DNA of 12,541 nucleotides from Nitrososphaerales archaeon TH526 (GCA_014523665.1 JAATVR010000351.1:1-12541); one strand, 5' to 3'. Positions 1 to 7,553 are shown, counted from the first letter of the stretch. Notes: generated from the letters alone by a model not told the origin. Made by a program: numbers and translations.

Positions 1-148
1 ATAGGAATGGGATACCCACGTAAAGTATATGATATAGGTCACTTATGCTAGCTTAACCACTGCTCTGACTATGTTAATGAGAGATTGGTCAAGTGAGATT
101 CATTTGGCCCAGTTAGAAACATTAACGAGAAATATCCAATAGTTTATT

Positions 149-904
149 GTGGGAACTAGGATCGTAATTGATGAAAGAGAGAAAGGCAGTCGGATTCCTG
201 AGCTGCTTGATGGCCTTGGAGCCTCAATAGAATTTTCCCTTCTAACGGTGGGAGATTACATTGTATCTTCTCAGACTGCCATTGAAAGGAAAACTATTTC
301 GGATCTAGTAAGTTCCATTTATGACGGGAGATTGTTCCTACAGTGTAACGATTTGGTCCGATATTATCACAGACCATTAATTGTGATTGAAGGCAACACA
401 CTACTAGGACGACAAGAAAATTATTCTCAAACGTTAGATGGTAATTACCGTGATTCATACACTGAACAAATGCCTTTAATTCTTGACGCGTTAGCACGGG
501 TTGCACTTGAATTTCGGATTCCGATAATACCGACTCCTACCCCTGAATACACATCTCGAATACTCATGATGATCGCAAATCAGGTTCGGAGGGAGGGATC
601 AACCGATGGTCCACTACTTAGAAGAATTCGTAAGCAAAATCCTATTTACGTACAGCAGTTATCAATTCTATCTTCATTGCCAGGTGTGGGTGACAAAACG
701 GCTGTTCGTATGTTAAAAAAATTTGGAACCCCAATCAGAACGCTAACCGCATCAGTGGCAGAGCTATCAATGTTAGCCGGACTTGGAACAAATCGTGCTA
801 TTCGCATACGAAGGCTACTAGACTATAGTAGCCATATTAAGGAAACACAGAACGAAATTCAGAAAACACTCGGTGATTCTGATGAAAGGATAGGAAGCAA
901 CTAA
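149..904 (+). CDS. XPF/ERCC4-family structure-specific DNA nuclease, helicase-less form
   Basis: The 251-residue product has an ERCC4 nuclease domain (about residues 3-145) followed by two helix-hairpin-helix motifs, PGVGDKTA at 178-185 and AGLGTNRA at 210-217. The catalytic signature is visible: D8-E9-R10 near the start, GDY at 35-37, and ERKTISD at 46-52, matching the family pattern GDxnERKxxxD. Such nucleases act, probably as dimers, on flaps, forks and nicked branched DNA in excision repair and fork restart. Euryarchaeal Hef and eukaryotic XPF carry an SF2 helicase domain in front. Its absence here gives the short form known from Crenarchaeota, whose activity depends on PCNA. I see no clear PCNA-binding box in the C-terminal 25 residues. 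The GTG start is the only option, because an in-frame TAG lies at 140-142 and the domain begins at residue 4. No Shine-Dalgarno sequence or strong TATA box is visible upstream. Confidence 0.93.
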   Translation: MGTRIVIDEREKGSRIPELLDGLGASIEFSLLTVGDYIVSSQTAIERKTISDLVSSIYDGRLFLQCNDLVRYYHRPLIVIEGNTLLGRQENYSQTLDGNYRDSYTEQMPLILDALARVALEFRIPIIPTPTPEYTSRILMMIANQVRREGSTDGPLLRRIRKQNPIYVQQLSILSSLPGVGDKTAVRMLKKFGTPIRTLTASVAELSMLAGLGTNRAIRIRRLLDYSSHIKETQNEIQKTLGDSDERIGSN

Positions 905-1081
905 AATATGCGGTAATTTGTTCCATTTCTAGGTAAACCAATATCTATGGCTATCTTCGCTCTCAGATTGTTACTACTCCATGGTGCCAAAGCTTATTGT
1001 CAGAAAATGCATAAGTTTTATCTTCCATCCTTATGGCAGAGTGATGTTTCTAGAATAGAATGAATACAACATAACGTGGGA

Positions 1082-1096
1082 TTGTGAGCATCACAA
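1082..1096. repeat. interrupted palindrome TTGTGA-3-TCACAA
   Basis: Two perfect 6-base inverted arms are separated by 3 bases (GCA). It lies 175 bases before the start of the membrane protein gene and 178 bases after the nuclease gene. It could be a binding site for a dimeric winged-helix regulator or a small hairpin. It could also be chance, since it occurs only once. Role unknown. Confidence 0.35.
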
Positions 1097-1223
1097 CTAA
1101 CAATACGTATTTTCACTTATAGCCTGAAGACATTGAAGTTGCCATCACCAGATCTTAATAGCTTTGGATCCGACGAGATCGAGGGCCTGGGACAACAACA
1201 ATGTTGCAAGAATTCAGAACGAT

Positions 1224-1232
1224 CTATTTATA
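1224..1232 (+). promoter_or_regulatory. TATA box for the 1257 membrane protein gene
   Basis: The sequence CTATTTATA is centred about 28 bases before the ATG at 1257. That is the spacing expected when transcription starts at or next to the start codon (leaderless mRNA). It also decides the start, because the longer TTG-started frame from 1164 would begin upstream of this promoter. Confidence 0.7.
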
Positions 1233-1256
1233 GCCCCTCTCCACTCCACATGGTAC

Positions 1257-1724
1257 ATGACAGGTTTGTTTGCATCTAAGTCAAGAATCTTCTATATCTT
1301 GCTTGGCGCAGGAATTTCATTCATTGTCATCGGCTCGGCATCGGCACTCTATACACTAACCCCTATTTCAGTATCTCTTAATGGAACAGTTGAAGCAGGC
1401 CAGGCTGACACATTAACTCCTAACATGAATGCGGGCAATCCTGTAGTGTTATCTGTCACAGGATCTAATTCAAGCATTGAGATTGTGGATCCTGAAAACG
1501 AAGTAATTAGGTCGGTAACTAATACTTCTAACTTTCAGTATAACTTTACAGCTCAGAAGGATGGGCAGTACATGATATCCATAGAGAACCTGGGGAGCTC
1601 TGATTTGGACATAGCTGGTAGTGCTTTCACAAAAGGTAGTCAGATAGCTTTAGGAGGACAGCTAATGCTGATAGTAACAGGCATTATAGTACTCGGGCTT
1701 GGTTTGAGAGCGAGGCTTCGATGA
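1257..1724 (+). CDS. small membrane-anchored protein with an extracytoplasmic beta-rich domain, function unknown
   Basis: The 155-residue product has a hydrophobic N-terminal segment (about residues 11-31) that can act as signal anchor. A polar domain of roughly 95 residues follows, rich in Ser, Asn, Thr and Gly with several N-x-S/T sequons. A second hydrophobic segment lies near the C-terminus (about 136-150), followed by a short Arg-rich tail. The expected topology puts the middle domain outside the cytoplasmic membrane. Its alternating hydrophobic pattern suggests a beta sandwich, loosely like GOLD/emp24-type lumenal domains, but I cannot confirm the family. It is convergent with pheA, 12 bases away, and monocistronic from its own promoter. 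ATG 1257 is preferred over TTG 1164 because of the TATA box position and because residues before this Met look non-coding. Confidence 0.7.
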   Translation: MTGLFASKSRIFYILLGAGISFIVIGSASALYTLTPISVSLNGTVEAGQADTLTPNMNAGNPVVLSVTGSNSSIEIVDPENEVIRSVTNTSNFQYNFTAQKDGQYMISIENLGSSDLDIAGSAFTKGSQIALGGQLMLIVTGIIVLGLGLRARLR

Positions 1725-1736
1725 GAATATGCAATG

Positions 1737-2570
1737 TTACCTATCAATCATTTCCTTCTTGTACGAGCCAAGAACCTTTACAAAGGTTGTCTTTGATTCT
1801 ATGGCTTTTAAAACATTGCTAACTTTTGAGTCAAGAACATGTCCCTCAAAGTCTGTAAAAAAATTGTATTCCCATGGAGTCTCTTTGGTTGGACGTGATT
1901 CGATCTTAGTAAGGTTGATTTCTCTTCTTGCGAATTCAGACAAGATATTCACTAACGATCCTGGTTCATGTTTGACAGAGAAAATGATGGATGTTCCATC
2001 ACTCCCTGATGGCTTCGTATCTGCAGGATCTCTCGATAATATATAGAATCTAGTAAAATTATTTTTCCGATCCTCTATTCCAATATCAAAAATCTCCATC
2101 TCATAAATTTCAGCGGCACGCTTGCTAGCGATTGCAGCTGCCCTTTTATTTTGGCCTTCTTTGACCATCTTCACTGCGCCTGCGGTATCATATACAGGTA
2201 TGGAGTCAAGTTTCTTCTCATTTAGATAATGTCTGCACTGCGCCAGAGCCTGGGGGTGTGAATAGACTTCCTTTATGGAACGTAGATCGTTTCCCTTTAT
2301 TGCGATAAGACAGTGGTGTATTCTTTGATAAGTCTCACCTACAATGTACAGGTTCGACTGTAACAGCAAATCGTATACTTCATTTACGCTTCCCTCGATT
2401 GAGTTTTCGATAGGTACTACTGCATAGTCGGACAGGCCCGATAACAGCGTCTCGATTACTTCTTGAAATGATCGCACCGGAACTGGCTTAGAATTAGGAA
2501 AGAATCGAAAGACCGCAAGTTCGCTATATGCACCTCTTTCACCTTGAAAAGCGACCTTATTTGCCACCAT
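1737..2570 (-). CDS. pheA: prephenate dehydratase
   Basis: This enzyme decarboxylates and dehydrates prephenate to phenylpyruvate, the committed step of phenylalanine synthesis. The 277-residue length fits a standalone dehydratase without chorismate mutase. The catalytic domain (1-180) shows FQGERGAYSE at 8-17, VPIENSIEGSV at 52-62, SHPQALAQC at 104-112, and NFTRF at 171-175, whose Thr173 lies in the family's catalytic TRF motif. A C-terminal ACT domain (about 193-268) contains EPGSL at 202-206 and ESRP at 224-227, the segments that bind phenylalanine, so feedback inhibition by phenylalanine is expected. The ATG lies 14 bases inside the 3' end of csl4, so the two genes are almost certainly co-transcribed and possibly translationally coupled. 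A regulatory link between the two functions is not obvious. Confidence 0.97.
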   Translation of the reverse strand: MVANKVAFQGERGAYSELAVFRFFPNSKPVPVRSFQEVIETLLSGLSDYAVVPIENSIEGSVNEVYDLLLQSNLYIVGETYQRIHHCLIAIKGNDLRSIKEVYSHPQALAQCRHYLNEKKLDSIPVYDTAGAVKMVKEGQNKRAAAIASKRAAEIYEMEIFDIGIEDRKNNFTRFYILSRDPADTKPSGSDGTSIIFSVKHEPGSLVNILSEFARREINLTKIESRPTKETPWEYNFFTDFEGHVLDSKVSNVLKAIESKTTFVKVLGSYKKEMIDR

Positions 2571-3180
2571 TTAACGTCTTGCCATTGTGAATAGTACTAA
2601 AGGTGTCTTTTCCATAGTCTGACGTCAATTTTCTTTCCTCGTAGGTCCCGCATTCCACACATTTCACTGCATTATTCACTCTCACTGTGGTTCCTCCACA
2701 ATTGTAGCATAATGTGTAGACTACACCAAAATCCTTCTCTGCGATAGTGATGTGAATATTTGAATTGAGGAGGCTCACTACTCTTCCTCTTATAATATCT
2801 CCTACCCTGAATGTGATTCTCGATCTACGATCTCCTCTATCTCTCGACCATCCGCCTTGCCCACCTGGGAGCGATATACCCCTTGTACTTGAAATGGCAG
2901 AAAATCCTGAAATCGATTTTACATCATTAATATACAAAATTCTCACCGATATCATACTGCCAAAGAGCATATCAATATATCCAACAATAATATCTCCTAT
3001 TTTTGGCAGCTTCGGAGTATTTTTTTGCTCAATCCTTACTATATGTCTCTTCAAATCGTAGACCTTACGTCCAATCGTGCTAGATCTAATACTACCATCG
3101 TCGACATATGTGTTCTTGCCGCTCTCGAATTCTTCAATAAATGCAATCTCATCGCCTGGAAAGCTAGGCGTTACCTTCAT
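2557..3180 (-). CDS. csl4: exosome subunit Csl4
   Basis: Csl4 caps the archaeal RNA exosome (Rrp41-Rrp42 ring) with Rrp4 and helps recruit RNA and DnaG for 3'-5' decay. Read from ATG 3180 (207 residues), the N-terminal domain shows PGDEIAFIEEF at 8-18 and TYVDDGSIRSS at 24-34, characteristic of the family. A middle S1-type RNA-binding domain covers about 60-150. A C-terminal zinc ribbon has C158, C161, C174 and C177. A Gly/Arg/Ser-rich insertion at about 99-121 lies within the S1 region and looks like a disordered loop. The frame can also open at TTG 3195, five residues earlier. A TATA-like box at 3221-3230 would put the transcript start near 3199, so either start is possible; I prefer the ATG because it directly precedes the conserved N-terminus. 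pheA overlaps its 3' end. Confidence 0.93.
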   Translation of the reverse strand: MKVTPSFPGDEIAFIEEFESGKNTYVDDGSIRSSTIGRKVYDLKRHIVRIEQKNTPKLPKIGDIIVGYIDMLFGSMISVRILYINDVKSISGFSAISSTRGISLPGGQGGWSRDRGDRRSRITFRVGDIIRGRVVSLLNSNIHITIAEKDFGVVYTLCYNCGGTTVRVNNAVKCVECGTYEERKLTSDYGKDTFSTIHNGKTLNGGK

Positions 3181-3220
3181 TTTTTCAATTGTCAAAGTAA
3201 TAGTAGACAGTCTGTGTTAG

Positions 3221-3230
3221 AAAGTTATAA
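3221..3230 (-). promoter_or_regulatory. TATA-like box for csl4-pheA
   Basis: On the minus strand the sequence reads TTATAACTTT. It is centred 45 bases before ATG 3180 and about 30 before TTG 3195. A start of transcription near 3199 would give a leader of about 20 bases to the ATG, or almost none to the TTG. No Shine-Dalgarno sequence precedes either codon. Confidence 0.45.
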
Positions 3231-3368
3231 CTGTTACAGGGGAAACAAATTATTCGGTCTTCAATAGTTATGGAGCCAAACCGTTGATAATGGTGAGACT
3301 ATCTTTAACGTCAGACTTTCTAGGCCACTAGCAAACAACCTATTAGTAACTTCTTTACAACCTTAACC

Positions 3369-4094
3369 GTGGAGTTTATCGAATGGTTTCCTTATTATCA
3401 GGAAATCAGGGAACAATTTGGCTATAGTACTGAGAAGGACCAAGAAGCTGCTAAGGTTCTATCTTATTTGACACGTAGAAAGGCATTAGACCTAAAGATG
3501 CTAAGAAAGAAGATTCACGGAAAAAGGGTCATGGTAATAGGAGCGGGAGTCAACCTAGAAGCTAGCATTCCATATATCAGAAAAAACCGAAATTGCACGA
3601 AAATTGTGGCTAATGGAGCAGTTCAAGCAGTTTTAGAACACAGAATCAAACCGGACGTCGTGGTGACAGACTTGGATGGGAATCAATTATTTCTCAAGAA
3701 AGCCGATAAGCTAGGAGCAATAATGGTAGTCCACGCCCATGGGGATAATATTCCAGCCATGAATAAGCTAGTGCCCAAACTCAGACATATCATAGGCTCT
3801 ACCCAGGTAATGCCTGTGAATAATGTGTACAATTTCGGTGGATTCACCGATGGAGATCGATCAGTTTTTCTCGCTGAAGAATTGGGAGCAAGTCAGATCA
3901 CACTTGTTAGTATGGATCTTGGAAATGAGATAGGGAAGTATTCAAAGACTAGGGTACAGGATTCAGAATTAAAAAAAGCGAAGATGAAGGTAGCAAGGAG
4001 ATTACTGGTGATGTTGGCAGGTAGAACGCGTTCCGAGCTATTTGATACTTCGGTAAATCCCATTAGGGGATTTGGCTATCTTGAACCATCTTGA
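3369..4094 (+). CDS. mptE: 6-hydroxymethyl-7,8-dihydropterin pyrophosphokinase, MptE-like (DUF115)
   Basis: The 241-residue product matches the archaeal MptE family, which transfers pyrophosphate from ATP to 6-hydroxymethyl-7,8-dihydropterin in pterin cofactor synthesis (folate or methanopterin type). It replaces bacterial FolK. Visible family segments are the nucleotide-binding glycine turn VIGAGVN at 56-62, PDVVVTDLDGN at 95-105 with the acidic residues D101 and D103, HAHGDN at 122-127, and NFGGFTDGDR at 155-164. From memory the segment ANGA at 81-84 is more often ADGA, so Asn82 may be unusual. The GTG start is the only early start giving a full N-terminal helix. The gene is divergent from csl4 with 188 bases between the ATG-read csl4 start and this GTG, and seems to be transcribed alone. 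Assignment to the family is firm; the exact pterin substrate is inferred. Confidence 0.87.
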   Translation: MEFIEWFPYYQEIREQFGYSTEKDQEAAKVLSYLTRRKALDLKMLRKKIHGKRVMVIGAGVNLEASIPYIRKNRNCTKIVANGAVQAVLEHRIKPDVVVTDLDGNQLFLKKADKLGAIMVVHAHGDNIPAMNKLVPKLRHIIGSTQVMPVNNVYNFGGFTDGDRSVFLAEELGASQITLVSMDLGNEIGKYSKTRVQDSELKKAKMKVARRLLVMLAGRTRSELFDTSVNPIRGFGYLEPS

Positions 4095-4231
4095 CGTAGA
4101 ACAAGGTGGATCATCTCGATAATACTCGGGGGGCAATACCAAAAACGGCCCTTAATTTAACTTCCAAGCTCGGTTTAACTTTGGTGAGGGTGCTTCGTCT
4201 GCAACGAGAAGTAGAAACTAAGAATTGACAT

Positions 4232-5008
4232 TTGATCTCTGAAAAAGCTCTTATATCTTTCATGTCAATGCAAAATGAAATGTCATCTGGCTATTCTGAC
4301 GATGAAATCAAGCGAGCTGCTGAGATCCGTGAATGGCTTGTCAAGCTGATTTCTGACAAGCATGAGGAGATTGAAAATCTACGTGCCACTCTTACCCTCG
4401 TCGATAGCATGCTTAAGTTAGGAAGTTTCAAAGCAGCATCTATCCTGAAGGATCCTTATACACTCCAATCCAATCCAATGAATCAATTTTCTCCGTCTAA
4501 ACAAACCGGTATTTCAAATCATCCGGGATCCAATCAAACTATAGCATCAAATATTGTAGAACCTGATAATCAAGCGGCCACAACAGACATAATACACAAA
4601 GGAAGCGAATCTAGTCCAACGGCCACTGATCCATCAAGTTCCCAAATTACAGATACTAAAGAACTTCATAGAGTGAGAGATAATCTCTTGCTCGCCAAAG
4701 CAGAGTATAGTACTCATTTTGTAGATATCGTTCCTTCTGACAATATCTTATTAAATACTAACACAGCCCCGTTTCGATCTTTTTTCCTAGGAAGAATTCT
4801 TGATGGTATGAAGGTTAAAGATGAAGAAAAAACTCGCAATTTACAGATTAAGGAGTCAGAATCTCTAACCTATCTTGTAGAAGAAGATGAAAACAATATA
4901 ATACGTAAAATCAGGATCAACAACTACAGGGATAAGGAGAGACTCAATGAAATATTCAACACATGCGCATGGGTCTTCAGCCGTATGATTGAAAAAGGCT
5001 CGCGATAA
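4232..5008 (+). CDS. conserved-looking two-domain protein of unknown function upstream of guaA
   Basis: I do not recognise a named family for this 258-residue protein. The N-terminal part (about residues 20-75) is charged and helical with heptad-like spacing, suggesting a coiled coil. Residues about 78-150 form a Ser/Pro/Asn/Gln/Thr-rich linker that looks disordered. A compact C-terminal domain (about 155-258) contains APFRSFFLGRILDGM, then a charged stretch, then IRINNYRDKERLNEIF and an aromatic-rich helix before the end. The well-ordered C-terminal domain with conserved-looking aromatic and Arg residues argues for a real gene. The frame opens at TTG 4232; ATG 4262 is a possible alternative giving 248 residues. 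Its stop is 3 bases before the guaA ATG, so both are probably made from one mRNA. A TATA-like TTTAACTT at 4174-4181 is a weak promoter candidate. Confidence 0.8.
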   Translation: MISEKALISFMSMQNEMSSGYSDDEIKRAAEIREWLVKLISDKHEEIENLRATLTLVDSMLKLGSFKAASILKDPYTLQSNPMNQFSPSKQTGISNHPGSNQTIASNIVEPDNQAATTDIIHKGSESSPTATDPSSSQITDTKELHRVRDNLLLAKAEYSTHFVDIVPSDNILLNTNTAPFRSFFLGRILDGMKVKDEEKTRNLQIKESESLTYLVEEDENNIIRKIRINNYRDKERLNEIFNTCAWVFSRMIEKGSR

Positions 5009-5011
5009 ATC

Positions 5012-6544
5012 ATGGATAGAATTATAGTACTTGATTTTGGGTCACAGTATAGCCATTTAATATGCAGGAGGGTAAGGGAAGCAAATGTGTACTGCGAATT
5101 GTTGCCTCATGATACCCCTGCGAGGTTGCTTAGGAAAATCAAACCTAAAGGAATAATTATCTCAGGTGGTCCAGCTAGTATATATACTGAAGGGTCTCCT
5201 AGGCCTGACTACGGTATTTTTGATCTTGGAATACCTATATTGGGTATTTGTTATGGGCACCAATTAATTGTTGATAGATTTGGGGGAAGGATAAGAAAAT
5301 CTAACGTTCGCGAGTATGGTAGTTCGAACCTTGTAATTGATGACCATGACGACCTTTTTAGTAACATAAATGGTAACATAAGATGTTGGATGAGCCACAG
5401 CGACAATGCTGAACTGATACCAATGGATTTCGAAATTCTGGCTCATACCGATAGCTCTTCGTCAGCTGCGATCGTTAATAGAAACAAGAAGCTATTTGGA
5501 ATACAATTCCATCCAGAGGTGTTACATACTGATAGAGGAACTGAGATTCTCAAGAATTTCTCATTTCGAATAAGTGGGGCGACTCCTACCTGGAATATGG
5601 AAGACTTCCTGGAAAACACGATCTCAGATATCAGGAAAAAGGTAGGAGGAGATAGAGTATTATGCGCAGTTAGCGGAGGGATTGATTCGACCACCGTAGC
5701 GGTCTTGCTACATAGAGCGATTGGAAATAACGTTCGATGTGTATTTGTCAATCATGGTCTGCTAAGAGTTGGAGAAGAGGAGTTGGTAGCTCATTCTTTT
5801 GAGCAAGTTCTAAAGATACCGCTAATCGTAATCAACGCATCAGAGAGATTCATTACAAGGTTGAGTGGAATAACGGATCCGGAAGAAAAAAGAATGATAA
5901 TAGGTGACGAATTTGCTCGAGTTTTTAGTGATGTTGCATCTGAGCACGCCCCTTTTCAATGGCTGGCACAAGGAACTCTCTATCCTGATATCATAGAAAG
6001 CGGGGTGTCCCACGGCCCAGCATCAGTTATCAAGAGCCACCACAACGTGAAAGGATTGCCTAAATGGCTTAATCTAAAGGTTATTGAACCACTGAGTACA
6101 CTTTACAAGGATGAAGTAAAGAGGCTTGCCGCGGCCCTTGGCATCCCTGCACAATTGTTGAAGAGGCATCCATTCCCTGGGCCAGGTTTGGCTGTGAGAA
6201 TTATAGGCGAGGTAAATCATACGAAAATTCGCATAGCCAGAGAATCTAGCAAGATAGTAGAAGATGAATTAATGGCCGAAGGATGGTACGATAAAGTTTG
6301 GCAAGCATATGTGGCGGTAGGAGATGATAAGGCGGTAGGAGTAATTGGCGATGGAAGACTCTATGGTCACATTGCAATGATAAGGGTCGTCGATTCTGTT
6401 GATGCAATGACGGCTGATTGGGTTCGATTACCTCATGCTATCATCGAAAAAATTAGCAATCGAATCAGTAATGAAGTAGAAGGAGTTACTTGGGTGACCT
6501 ATGCCGTTTCAAGCAAGCCCCCAGCCACAATTGAACCTCAGTAA
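5012..6544 (+). CDS. guaA: GMP synthase (glutamine-hydrolysing), single chain
   Basis: The enzyme converts XMP to GMP using ATP and ammonia released from glutamine, in the cytoplasm. The 510-residue product has both modules. The class I glutamine amidotransferase domain (1-185) has the nucleophile C80 in GICYGHQ, H167 and E169 in QFHPEV, and the oxyanion-region SGGPAS at 51-56. The ATP pyrophosphatase domain carries the P-loop SGGIDST at 221-227. The C-terminal dimerisation/XMP-binding domain includes HPFPGPGL at 386-393, VGVIGDGRLYGH and a terminal SKPPATIE. All catalytic residues are present. Many euryarchaea use two separate polypeptides (GuaAa and GuaAb); here they are fused as in bacteria and eukaryotes. 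It follows the unrecognised gene by 3 bases without a Shine-Dalgarno sequence, suggesting termination-reinitiation or coupling. It converges on the zinc-ribbon gene 73 bases downstream. Confidence 0.98.
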   Translation: MDRIIVLDFGSQYSHLICRRVREANVYCELLPHDTPARLLRKIKPKGIIISGGPASIYTEGSPRPDYGIFDLGIPILGICYGHQLIVDRFGGRIRKSNVREYGSSNLVIDDHDDLFSNINGNIRCWMSHSDNAELIPMDFEILAHTDSSSSAAIVNRNKKLFGIQFHPEVLHTDRGTEILKNFSFRISGATPTWNMEDFLENTISDIRKKVGGDRVLCAVSGGIDSTTVAVLLHRAIGNNVRCVFVNHGLLRVGEEELVAHSFEQVLKIPLIVINASERFITRLSGITDPEEKRMIIGDEFARVFSDVASEHAPFQWLAQGTLYPDIIESGVSHGPASVIKSHHNVKGLPKWLNLKVIEPLSTLYKDEVKRLAAALGIPAQLLKRHPFPGPGLAVRIIGEVNHTKIRIARESSKIVEDELMAEGWYDKVWQAYVAVGDDKAVGVIGDGRLYGHIAMIRVVDSVDAMTADWVRLPHAIIEKISNRISNEVEGVTWVTYAVSSKPPATIEPQ

Positions 6545-6617
6545 GAACTACTAAATTTAGTGAACTATCAAAGTGATTTCTCCAATATCTCTTCAAATAG
6601 AAACATGGATACCAGTA

Positions 6618-7445
6618 TCATAATTTTGATCCGCACTCTTCACAATACATCGAACCTTCTTCATTTGTATAGCCACATGCCTTACACTTCGCGAGCATGG
6701 ATCCATCATGCGAGGAGGGCTCAACATTGGAGCGATTCTCGTTGATTAGCACAATGTCACCAATTTTAGAGATCTTTGACCATAGAATTTCAGAAGGTTT
6801 GGCCTCTTTGTCTCTTAATTGATTGTTGACCATGATACTTACATCGACTCTTCCATTCTCTAGTCTCCGAAGACCGATTTCCTTTATATTTCCAATTAGC
6901 ATGGCCTCTGAGTCATAGGCTGGCATATCGATTAGTGAGTGTATTGGGAGAAAATCACCGGTGACTAGGGCTTTATGTACCTTCTGAATTGAGCCAATTT
7001 CACGATGTTCAGAAACCCTAGCAGCGTCCTCTGGCTTCGTAGAGGAAATTTGTTGACTTACCTCCTGGTGTTTGTCAGACGATGAATCGTCTTGTACTAT
7101 TTTTTCATTCTGAGGAGATCGAAATTTACGGTACTGCGCAATCGTGCTATTGCATTTTTTGCATTTGTATTCACCTTTCTCTTCTAAGATCACCCCTTCC
7201 CCTAGATCCTCGTTTGGGTTATCGTACACAATGGACGGAGGACCATCAAATTGTTCTTCGCATTTGTTGCAATAATGTTTCAAGAGCCTATTTTCATCTA
7301 GTCTTCCCACACCTGCTAGGAAAAGCTCCGGCCCTCCTAGGTTACCTTTTCTTTGTTCTTCTTCCGTTATTTTGGCAAGAACGTAACCTCCTGATCCGCG
7401 AAGTTTCTTGTCATGATAGTCCTTTCTGGGCGTTTCGCTTAGCAT
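6618..7445 (-). CDS. PRC-barrel-like protein with two zinc ribbons
   Basis: The 275-residue product has three parts. An N-terminal segment ends in a zinc ribbon with C59, C62, C95 and C98, the knuckles being 32 residues apart. A polar, probably disordered linker covers about 105-150. A beta-rich region (about 158-240) resembles a PRC barrel, with AYDSEAMLIGNIKEIGL and the closing WSKISKIGDIVLI as the typical features. A C-terminal ribbon has C254, C257, C268 and C271 (CxxC-10-CxxC). PRC barrels are small RNA- or protein-binding folds (RimM, photosynthetic reaction centre H subunit); zinc ribbons suggest nucleic-acid or partner contact. A role in RNA or ribosome biology is plausible but not shown. 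It is transcribed alone, divergent from the helicase, from a leaderless promoter that fixes ATG 7445. Confidence 0.82.
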   Translation of the reverse strand: MLSETPRKDYHDKKLRGSGGYVLAKITEEEQRKGNLGGPELFLAGVGRLDENRLLKHYCNKCEEQFDGPPSIVYDNPNEDLGEGVILEEKGEYKCKKCNSTIAQYRKFRSPQNEKIVQDDSSSDKHQEVSQQISSTKPEDAARVSEHREIGSIQKVHKALVTGDFLPIHSLIDMPAYDSEAMLIGNIKEIGLRRLENGRVDVSIMVNNQLRDKEAKPSEILWSKISKIGDIVLINENRSNVEPSSHDGSMLAKCKACGYTNEEGSMYCEECGSKL

Positions 7446-7467
7446 GAATAATTATTAATGGCTCTGA

Positions 7468-7475
7468 ATATAAAA
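7468..7475 (-). promoter_or_regulatory. TATA box for the zinc-ribbon/PRC-barrel gene
   Basis: On the minus strand the sequence TTTTATAT is centred 26-27 bases before the ATG at 7445. This is ideal spacing for an archaeal promoter whose transcript starts at the start codon, and there is no Shine-Dalgarno sequence. It is one of the clearest leaderless promoters in the window. Confidence 0.8.
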
Positions 7476-7553
7476 AACTTGTATTACGTTCAAACACTTC
7501 GTCGATCAGCTGATTTCGGTATCTCTCATTCAAACCGGATCGCTTCCGTATCC

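Larger units (their letters stand above)
905..1256. other. 352-base intergenic region without a convincing gene
   Basis: This lies between the nuclease and the membrane protein gene. It holds one short ATG open frame (947-1063, 38 codons) with no recognisable product. An interrupted palindrome is at 1082-1096. The promoter of the downstream gene is near the end (1224-1232). A TTG-started upstream extension of the downstream gene (from 1164) is rejected because a well-placed TATA box lies inside it. No tRNA-like cloverleaf was seen. Confidence 0.6.

Noticed and set aside
1..51. Open frame ending in TAG at 49-51, possibly the tail of an upstream gene
   Set aside because: Only 16 residues are visible and none identifies a protein, so it cannot be supported.
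947..1063. 38-codon ATG open frame
   Set aside because: No domain, promoter or start signal; length and Leu-rich composition are compatible with chance.
1164..1256. TTG-started N-terminal extension of the small membrane protein
   Set aside because: A TATA box at 1224-1232, correctly spaced for ATG 1257, lies inside the extension, and its 31 residues look non-coding.
4190..4228. GTG-started extension or leader peptide before the unknown gene at 4232
   Set aside because: It ends at TGA 4226-4228 after 12 codons, so it cannot extend the gene, and nothing supports it as a peptide.
6550..6561. Perfect 12-base palindrome after guaA as a terminator
   Set aside because: The A/T-rich self-complementary sequence has no loop and no T-run, and it can easily arise by chance in AT-rich DNA.
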